A stretch of 64,000 nt of DNA from Sandaracinaceae bacterium (GTDB lineage: Bacteria; Myxococcota_A; Polyangia; Polyangiales; Houyiibacteriaceae). Positions within the stretch are counted from its first letter, which is position 1. Each line of letters starts with the position of its first letter. Both the position numbers and the translations under genes were made by a program. The DNA is taken from contig JACKEJ010000009.1 in NCBI GenBank assembly GCA_020633055.1, positions 496,001 to 560,000 of the forward strand, written 5' to 3'. Positions 58,070 to 64,000 of the stretch are shown here, one piece after another. The notes beneath the pieces were generated by a model that was not told the DNA's origin, ran no database searches, and saw only the letters and a list, made by a program, of their open reading frames with translations.

Positions 58070-61000
58070 GTGAAGCCCGACGTCCCGAACGTGTTGATCG
58101 CGGGCCCGGTCAACGTGCGCGCGTCGCTGGAGCAAGCGCTCGGGGAGCGCGGTGTGCGCGTCCACGGTTGCTCGTTCCCCGACCTGATCGCCACGTGCGC
58201 GGGGAGCTCTCCGCGACTGGTGGTGTTGGCAGGTTCCATGAAAGGCGTCGAGCTCAACATGGCAGCTACGGCGCTCGCGGAGCACGCCGCGACCCGCGCC
58301 ATCCCCGTCGTGATCTTGACGGGAGAGCCGGGCGCGCCGCCGGCCCGGCGCCCTGACGCGGCGCCGCTGACCTTGGTGTTGAGTCATCAAGGGCTCCCCG
58401 CTGTCGCCACGCGCCTGGCGGACCTCGCGGCCTCCGTGCCGATGGGCGCGCAGGGGGGTGTCATCGCTGAGCCGGGGGGATCGTCGAAATCAGGCAGAGA
58501 ACCCCGACTCGATGATAGACTCTCTCCATTCCTAGTCGGTGAGCCCACCGAGGACACCGGCTCGGGTCCCATACGAGCCCTCCACCTCCACGCTCCCATC
58601 GCCAACGAGCCGGCCGACCCGCTCACTCGTTCCCGGGACTGGACGTGGGAGGACAGCCCCCAGGGTACCACCTTGACCGACGACAACGACGACCAGAAAG
58701 CCGCGAAACAACGTCGACTCGCCCGCACCATGATGGGCGTGGCACCGCAGGGTCTCGGACCCAGCGCGTCGGACGGCGCGAGCTCTGGTGGTGAAGACGG
58801 TGACATGCCTGCGCCCGCGGCCAGCCGCGCCGGAGCGTGGGGCAGCGCCAAGTCGGACTCGGTAGCGCCCACGGCGTTCCCGCCGGCTCGTCCGTTGGCG
58901 CGCGCCGCACTGCGCAAGGCCGAACCGTCGACCGTGGGCCCCCTCCCGGGCTCGGACGAGGAGCAGGCCCCTGTCATCTCGCCCATCGTCGGGCCGCCGC
59001 GCACGGCCAAGCCGCGCCCCAAGACGATGCTGGGCGTGGGGCTGCCGAGCCCAGCGGGTGCCCCGGCGCCAGCGAAGCCAGCGGGCAAGCCCCGCCCGCG
59101 CACCATGCTGGGCCTCGGGCTGGGTGCGGCGGGAGCCCCAGCGCCTGCAGCCAACCCTGCGACCCCGACGAGCCCGAGCGCGCCGACCCCGGCCAGCTCC
59201 GCGGAGGCGTCCTCCACCGCGACGGCCGCCAGTAGCCCCGCCACCAGCAGCCCCGCCGCCAGCAGCCCCGCCGAGACCAGCCAGCAGCCCTCGAGCCCAG
59301 GCACGGTGGCGAGCCCCGCGATGGCCGCCCCGCCCAAGCGCACGCCCAAGTTCACGCCCTCGGCTCCCATGCCTGCCGCCCGGCCCAAGTCGTCCGGCTC
59401 GCTGCCCGCAGTGCGTGGCCCTGCGGTCACGCCCGCCGCCATGCCCGCCGTCACGGCGGCGGCCGCCAGCGCAGCGTCGGCTGCGACCCCCGCGAAGAGC
59501 GAGCTGCCGGCTCGCAAGACGGGATCCCCTGGTCCGCGTCGCAGCGCGAATCGCACGATCATGGGTGGCATGGGCAGCCCGCTTGCCCCGCCCCCTCCCG
59601 TCAACCTGCCGCCTAGCAGGCCGGATGACACGGCGGTCGTGCCCACCGAGTCCGATGCGCCGTCGCCGAACGTGCCAACGGGTCCCGCTGCCGCCCAGTT
59701 CAGCAGTCCGGCCTCCATGGACTTCACGGACGAGCCCACGGCCGTCGGCGATTCCGCGAAACAGGCTGCTGCCGGCAAGGCCAGCGCCTCTTCCACACAG
59801 CTCGCGGGCGCCGACGACTTCGACGACTTCGACGACTTCGATCTCGGGCTGGACCACGACGAGGCCACGCAGGTACTCGACCAGAGCTCCATCGCGGCTG
59901 CCAAGCTCGAGGCGCTGCGTGCCAAGTCCGCTCAGCCGGACGACTCGGACTTCGACACGCTACCGCCGCCGGCCACCCCCACCCCGGAGCCCCCCCCGGC
60001 TGTCGCCGCGGCGCTTGCCAACAAGCCCCCCAACCTGGACGACGACTTCGAGAGCGCCGAGACCGAGCCGCCGCCGCCCGGCGTGGGCATCGACGGACGC
60101 ATCCCCGAGGCGTCGATGAGCCTGACCGACGCGCTCGAACTCGAGGACTTCGAGTCGGACAACCTGGGCCGTACGCTCTCAGCGGGCGAGTCCGACGTGC
60201 TCGAAGAGGGCCCCGTGCTGGGCGGCGCCGCCAACCCCGAGCCGCAGCCAGTGCGCCCGCAGGGCTACCACCAGAGCTTCACGGGCACCGAGGAAGACAC
60301 CGAGATCGTCGCTGGTCTCACCAAGAAGCTGGACGAGCGCGAGGCCAATCCGGGCAAGAGCTCGGGTCGTGGTTGGGTCCTGGCGACGGTCGCGATCGTC
60401 GGCGTGATCGGCGTCGCAGGTGGCGCTTGGTACATGGCGCCCACGCTGCTTGGCACGGTCGCCCACTCCGAGGACACGGTCGAGAGCACTCCGGTGCCTG
60501 CGGCGGGGGAGGTCGGCTCGGTTCCGACGCCAACTCCGTCGGAACCGCCTACCACGGGGACGACCACGCAGGCCGGGCTGGCCGCACCGCCGTCTGGTTC
60601 CGAGCCGCCCGCCGCAGCGCCGCCTGCCGCAGAGCCGCCCGCGCCCACCGTGCCCGAGGCGCCCGCGCCCACCGTGGCCGAGGCGCCCGCACCTCCCGTG
60701 CCGACACCTCCCGTACCGACACCTCCCGCGCCGTCGGCCGCGACGCCGCCCACGCCCACGCCGCCCGCCGCGGTGAACACGGCGGGGTTGCCCAGTGATC
60801 CCGCCGAAGCCAGCGCCGCGCTGGTGACGCGTGCCGAGCAGCAGGCTGGCGCGGGCGACCGCGCTGGCGCCGAGGCGAGCCTACGACGCGCGCTCACGCT
60901 CGACGACGAGAACTACGAGGCCATGGCGAAGTTGGCCGAGGTCTTGGTCGCCTCGGGCCAGCACGAAGAGGCGCTTTCTCTTGCGCAGACCGCCGTGCGG

Positions 61001-61150
61001 CGTCGGGCGCGGGTCGGGCGCTACCACCTCATCTATGGCGACGTACGCGCCGCGATGGGTGACCGCTCCGGGGCCTCGCGCTCTTGGTCGCGCGCCGTGG
61101 ACGTGGACGAGTCGCTGGCCGCCGAAGCCGCGCGGCGCCGCAGCAACTGA
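58070..61150 (+). CDS. Long disordered scaffold with pseudo-receiver, Thr motifs, membrane helix and TPRs
   Basis: 1026 residues. 1-125 resembles a response-regulator receiver (NVLIAGPVNVRASLEQALG) without its phospho-Asp: PRLVVLAGSMKG where a LLD is expected. 126-765 is Ala/Pro/Ser-rich and probably disordered, with short Thr motifs: RTMMG (T220), KTMLG (T319), RTMLG (T345), RTIMG (T495), then DDTAVV, EPTAVG and EATQVL (T520, T556, T599) and EEDTEIV. A membrane helix lies at about 766-788. A long Pro/Ala/Thr linker ends in TPR-like repeats (ALVTRAEQQAGAGDRAGAEASLRRALTLDDENYEAMAKLAEVL). The start is GTG at 58070. It may be a Ser/Thr kinase substrate and docking scaffold; this is inference. 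Confidence 0.7.
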   Translation: MKPDVPNVLIAGPVNVRASLEQALGERGVRVHGCSFPDLIATCAGSSPRLVVLAGSMKGVELNMAATALAEHAATRAIPVVILTGEPGAPPARRPDAAPLTLVLSHQGLPAVATRLADLAASVPMGAQGGVIAEPGGSSKSGREPRLDDRLSPFLVGEPTEDTGSGPIRALHLHAPIANEPADPLTRSRDWTWEDSPQGTTLTDDNDDQKAAKQRRLARTMMGVAPQGLGPSASDGASSGGEDGDMPAPAASRAGAWGSAKSDSVAPTAFPPARPLARAALRKAEPSTVGPLPGSDEEQAPVISPIVGPPRTAKPRPKTMLGVGLPSPAGAPAPAKPAGKPRPRTMLGLGLGAAGAPAPAANPATPTSPSAPTPASSAEASSTATAASSPATSSPAASSPAETSQQPSSPGTVASPAMAAPPKRTPKFTPSAPMPAARPKSSGSLPAVRGPAVTPAAMPAVTAAAASAASAATPAKSELPARKTGSPGPRRSANRTIMGGMGSPLAPPPPVNLPPSRPDDTAVVPTESDAPSPNVPTGPAAAQFSSPASMDFTDEPTAVGDSAKQAAAGKASASSTQLAGADDFDDFDDFDLGLDHDEATQVLDQSSIAAAKLEALRAKSAQPDDSDFDTLPPPATPTPEPPPAVAAALANKPPNLDDDFESAETEPPPPGVGIDGRIPEASMSLTDALELEDFESDNLGRTLSAGESDVLEEGPVLGGAANPEPQPVRPQGYHQSFTGTEEDTEIVAGLTKKLDEREANPGKSSGRGWVLATVAIVGVIGVAGGAWYMAPTLLGTVAHSEDTVESTPVPAAGEVGSVPTPTPSEPPTTGTTTQAGLAAPPSGSEPPAAAPPAAEPPAPTVPEAPAPTVAEAPAPPVPTPPVPTPPAPSAATPPTPTPPAAVNTAGLPSDPAEASAALVTRAEQQAGAGDRAGAEASLRRALTLDDENYEAMAKLAEVLVASGQHEEALSLAQTAVRRRARVGRYHLIYGDVRAAMGDRSGASRSWSRAVDVDESLAAEAARRRSN

Positions 61151-61158
61151 CCCTTCGG

Positions 61159-61968
61159 CTACAGGATGAGCAGCGTGCAGGCCGCGGGGTCTGTGTAGAG
61201 CGGCAACCCGGTGCGCATGCTGACGTTGGCGCTCGCGTCACAGCTGGAAGGGGCGCTCTCCGCACGCGGTGCGTCCTCGTCGTACTGTCGCACGCGCTCG
61301 TAGACCCAGTCGCGCCCTTCGGCCCGCACGCTGTGCACCAGGCGCCCCCCACATGTGGGGTCGAGGGTCTCGCTACCCCAGCGCATGGCGCCCGTTGGTG
61401 TCATGTCGAGGACCTCCTCTTGTGTGTCGAACGAGCAGGTGGTGACCTGTAGGTCGGTGACGATGGCCTCGACAATGTCGCGGCATACCGGCCCGCTGCA
61501 CGGTTGGCAGAGATGGCCGCGTAGCGCGCGCAGGCTGGTGTTGTAGCGCTCGAGGCCGCGCTGCCGCGCCTCGGGCCAGCTGGGGGGCACGCGTTCGTAG
61601 GGACGGGCCTCGGGGCCGCACTCGCGTCGCCGACGGGTCTCCAGCTCACGCTCGAGGGCGCCCGGCTCGGTGGAGGCGAGGAGCGCCGCGTAGGGCTCGG
61701 CCATGCGCTCGACGGAGAGGGAGCGGGTGCGCGCAGTACAGCGTAGCAGGCGCGGTGAGGTGGACGGGTAGGGCGCACACTCCAGCGTCATGGAGGACGC
61801 TCCTGCGGAGCCTACGTAGGGCACGTACTGCACCGGCCACAGCGTGTTGTCGGACACCCAGCGCGGTGGCGGGGTGACCCGACGTTGGGCGCTCACCTGC
61901 GCCTCGCGGGCGAGGGGCGTGATGGCGAACAGGACGAGGGCGGCGAGGAGGAGGCGGCGGTGACTCAT
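61159..61968 (-). CDS. Secreted Cys-containing hypothetical protein
   Basis: 269 residues. Signal peptide MSHRRLLLAALVLFAITPLAREAQVSAQ. The body contains a series of Cys (SMTLECAPY, LLRCTARTR, RRRECGPEA, HLCQPCSGPVCRDIVEAI, TTCSFD, DPTCGG, SSCDAS, AACTLL), so a disulphide-rich periplasmic or surface domain is likely. No family recognised. The start at 61968 is 8 bases after the stop of the LuxR-type gene, so the regulator and this protein share an mRNA. Confidence 0.65.
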   Translation of the reverse strand: MSHRRLLLAALVLFAITPLAREAQVSAQRRVTPPPRWVSDNTLWPVQYVPYVGSAGASSMTLECAPYPSTSPRLLRCTARTRSLSVERMAEPYAALLASTEPGALERELETRRRRECGPEARPYERVPPSWPEARQRGLERYNTSLRALRGHLCQPCSGPVCRDIVEAIVTDLQVTTCSFDTQEEVLDMTPTGAMRWGSETLDPTCGGRLVHSVRAEGRDWVYERVRQYDEDAPRAESAPSSCDASANVSMRTGLPLYTDPAACTLLIL

Positions 61969-61976
61969 GCGAAAGC

Positions 61977-62744
61977 TCAGGACTTGCCCGTGGACGCTCG
62001 TGGGCTCGCGCGATTCAGTGCCTCGATGACCTCGCGCCGGTCGAGCGGCTCGGTGGGGGTGGGCTCGAACAGCGGCAGTCCCTCGGCCATGGCCCCGTGC
62101 GCCAGCCGCTGGACCTCGCTCACCAGCGAGCGCACGCCGCTCAGCCCGGTGCGACGGCTCATGTCGGCGATGTGGTTGTTGACCGTCTTCTCCGTGCGGC
62201 CCATCTCGCCAGCGATCTCGCACGCGATCTTGCCCTGCACGAGGCCGGCCAGCACCTGACGCTGCTTCTCGGTCAGCCCGTGCTCTTGCCCGAGCGCCCA
62301 GATGGCCCAGTTGATGGCGTCGCCCGGCCCGGGTGCGCGGCGGTGGTCGCACAGGTCCAAGAAGGGCTGCACGCTGGCCGGCGAAGCGGGCGGTGACGAG
62401 TAGAGGTAGCCCCGCTCGCTGGCGAGCCGGAGGTTCTCGGCCGACGGATTGGCGGACAGCCACAGCACCACGGGCTGGCGCAGCGAGGTGGCCTTCAGCC
62501 GCGCGGCCCAGTCGAGCGCGAGCGCGTCGTCCTGGAACCCCGGGCCCAGCACGAGCCCTACCCAGCGATGGCGCCGCGGGTCTTGCAGCAGGCGGTGCGG
62601 GGCCGAGGCCGAGCGGACGGGGACGGGCCCGGCGAGGGCGTCCAAGAGGGACATGGCCGACCGGGCCACCGGGTCCACCACCATGATGAACACCTTGCGG
62701 GTGTCATCCACGAGCTCGGGATCCGATGTGCGACTCTTGGCCAT
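61977..62744 (-). CDS. LuxR-type regulator with receiver-like N domain
   Basis: 255 residues. Residues 1-130 look like a receiver-like alpha/beta domain (VFIMVVDPVARSAMSLLDAL, RWVGLVLGPGFQDD) without an obvious phospho-acceptor Asp, perhaps a pseudo-receiver. Residues about 155-215 form the LuxR HTH: HGLTEKQRQVLAGLVQGKIACEIAGEMGRTEKTVNNHIADMSRRTGLSG. It is transcribed with the Cys-rich hypothetical gene downstream. The start at 62744 fits MAKSRTSDPELVDD; longer frames were rejected since they overlap the fbp promoter zone. Divergent from fbp, so it may control it. Confidence 0.8.
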   Translation of the reverse strand: MAKSRTSDPELVDDTRKVFIMVVDPVARSAMSLLDALAGPVPVRSASAPHRLLQDPRRHRWVGLVLGPGFQDDALALDWAARLKATSLRQPVVLWLSANPSAENLRLASERGYLYSSPPASPASVQPFLDLCDHRRAPGPGDAINWAIWALGQEHGLTEKQRQVLAGLVQGKIACEIAGEMGRTEKTVNNHIADMSRRTGLSGVRSLVSEVQRLAHGAMAEGLPLFEPTPTEPLDRREVIEALNRASPRASTGKS

Positions 62745-62826
62745 CCGAGCGAGAGGATAGCAGCATTTGGCCCCGCCGATACGGGCTCGGTGGCGCACTT
62801 CCGGCCGGGCTGTCATATCGTGGCCC

Positions 62827-63858
62827 ATGGCGAACACACCCTCTCTGGGCCCGGCGGGTCCGAGCCTCCCCGGCATGACCCTCGAGCGGCACATCCTGGA
62901 CCGCCAGCGGAGCAACCCGGAGGCCACCGGCGACTTCACCCGGCTGTTCTACCAGATCACCCTCGCCGCCAAGATCATCGGCAGCCGCGTCAGCCGCGCG
63001 GGCCTCTCGGGGGTGCTGGGCACAACGGGCAAGATCAACGTGCAGGGCGAGGTGGTCGCCAAGCTGGACGAGTTCGCCAACAACACGCTGGTGAGCGTGG
63101 TGCAGGCCGGCGGGCAGGTGTGTGTGATGGGCAGCGAAGAGGTGGAGGAGCCCATCGCCATCCCCGACGGCTTCCCGTGCGGCAAGTACGTGCTGCAGTT
63201 CGATCCGCTCGACGGGTCGGGCAACATCGACATCAACGCGTCCATCGGGACCATCTTCTCCATCCACAAGCGGGTCACGCCCAGCGGCGGTCCGGGCACG
63301 CTCGAGGATCTGTTGCAGCCGGGGCGCGACATCGTCGCGGCGGGCTATGTCATCTACGGGTCGTCCAACATGCTGGTCTACAGCACGGGCGACGGCGTGC
63401 ACGGCTTCACGTACGACCCGGGCGTGGGCGAGTTCTTCCTCTCGCACGAAAACATCCAGGTGCCCGAGCGGGGCAACACCTACTCCATCAACGAGGGCAA
63501 CTACCACAAGTGGTCGCCGCGGGTGCGCGAGTGGGCCGACTGGATCAAGTCGCCCCAAGACGGGCGCCCGGCCTACGGGCACCGCTACATCGGCGCGATG
63601 GTGGCGGACCTGCACCGCACGCTCTTGCGCGGCGGCATCTTCGTCTACCCGGCCGACAAGAAGAACGAGAACGGCAAGCTGCGCCTCCTGTACGAGGCGT
63701 CGCCCATGGCGTTCATCGTCGAGGCCGCTGGGGGCGCCGCGCACACGGGCACCGAGCGGGTGCTGGACGTGATCCCCACCGAGCTGCACCAGCGCACCCC
63801 GCTCTACATCGGGAGCCGCTTGGACGTCGAGGACGCGCTGCGCATCGCGCACGACTGA
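62827..63858 (+). CDS. fbp: Fructose-1,6-bisphosphatase, class I
   Basis: 343 residues, gluconeogenesis and carbon balance: fructose-1,6-bisphosphate to fructose-6-phosphate. The metal-site motif is LQFDPLDGSGNIDIN (about 128-142); upstream VVAKLDEFANNTL, later SSNMLVYSTGDGVHGF, a YSINEGNYHKWSPRVREW loop, and the end HTGTERVLDVIPTELHQRTPLYIG. All match class I FBPase with its usual length of about 335-340. The start ATG at 62827 gives a short leader (MANTPSLGPAGPSLPGMTLERHIL). Divergent from the LuxR-type gene. Confidence 0.95.
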   Translation: MANTPSLGPAGPSLPGMTLERHILDRQRSNPEATGDFTRLFYQITLAAKIIGSRVSRAGLSGVLGTTGKINVQGEVVAKLDEFANNTLVSVVQAGGQVCVMGSEEVEEPIAIPDGFPCGKYVLQFDPLDGSGNIDINASIGTIFSIHKRVTPSGGPGTLEDLLQPGRDIVAAGYVIYGSSNMLVYSTGDGVHGFTYDPGVGEFFLSHENIQVPERGNTYSINEGNYHKWSPRVREWADWIKSPQDGRPAYGHRYIGAMVADLHRTLLRGGIFVYPADKKNENGKLRLLYEASPMAFIVEAAGGAAHTGTERVLDVIPTELHQRTPLYIGSRLDVEDALRIAHD

Positions 63859-63861
63859 GCG

Positions 63862-64000
63862 ATGGCGCGAGACGGGACCAAGGGCGGCGCGTCGGACGGG
63901 ACCGGCGACGGCAGGAGCGATGACCGCGACACGGCGCCGGACCTGAGCGCGGCGCTCGCGGACGACGACCCCACGGCGGAGTCGAAGCCGCTGACGCACC
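63862..64000 (+). CDS. Truncated start of an unidentified gene
   Basis: An open frame begins at the ATG 3 bases after the fbp stop and runs off the window end: MARDGTKGGASDGTGDGRSDD..., Asp/Gly/Ser-rich like a disordered N terminus. Only 46 residues are visible, so no function can be stated. Its closeness to fbp suggests the same operon. Could be a non-coding stretch, but the spacing and codon composition favour a gene. Confidence 0.45.
   Translation, partial: MARDGTKGGASDGTGDGRSDDRDTAPDLSAALADDDPTAESKPLTH

Overview
The window is about 64 kb of very GC-rich (roughly 70 %) bacterial chromosome with almost no gene-free space. The gene content points to a member of the Myxococcota, probably the Polyangia side. 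It has two eukaryote-like Ser/Thr kinases (one with a PEGA-like/PPC-like extracellular tail), a LuxR-type regulator with no recognisable full receiver, secreted MopE/FG-GAP lipoproteins, Ala/Pro-rich TPR scaffolds, and housekeeping genes (prfA, fbp, dapE, yqeY, an E2 subunit) scattered among hypothetical proteins. This assignment is inference; there is no rRNA or marker gene to fix it. I saw no rRNA, tRNA, CRISPR array, integrase or insertion sequence, and no stretch over 300 bases without a gene.

Layout. 1-10 kb: truncated ammonium transporter; a DHH-like protein with apparently permuted motifs; VOC protein plus amidase; adenosine deaminase overlapping tatD; a CBS/zinc-ribbon protein; tcdA overlapping a Ski2-like helicase. 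10-20 kb: a LuxR-type regulator, a hairpin repeat array, an enoyl-CoA hydratase-like gene, a PhoB/PhoR-like pair, and a tightly overlapping MFP-RND-MFS export operon. 20-24 kb: inositol monophosphatase, a membrane protein, an atypical Ser/Thr kinase, dapE. 24.3-29.4 kb: a four-gene operon behind a good Fur-box candidate (imelysin, di-haem DUF1111 protein, second imelysin, vitamin K-dependent carboxylase-like HTTM protein). This is the most interesting system in the window.

29.5-38.4 kb: alpha/beta hydrolase, polysaccharide deacetylase, an ABC-F ATPase with an outer-membrane-like protein, a 7-bp minisatellite, yqeY, hypotheticals and a TetR regulator. 38.4-42.4 kb: a second amidase closely related to the one at 2-3.4 kb, an SDR and a flavin amine oxidase, with a palindromic operator candidate upstream. 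42.5-50 kb: PEGA/TPR protein overlapping a large MopE/FG-GAP lipoprotein, a zinc-ribbon SDR, YceI, a methyltransferase. 50-64 kb: Ser/Thr kinase, 2-oxoacid dehydrogenase E2, TerB-like protein, prfA with DUF1385, a polytopic membrane protein, a 1026-residue Thr-motif scaffold, a LuxR-type regulator, fructose-1,6-bisphosphatase, and a gene cut by the window end.

How the genes work together. Translational coupling (ATGA, GTGA or TGATG overlaps) ties together adenosine deaminase/tatD, tcdA/helicase, MFP/RND/MFS, DUF1111/imelysin 2, amine oxidase/SDR, VOC/amidase and PEGA/FG-GAP. All family assignments are from reading motifs by eye; no database search was run.
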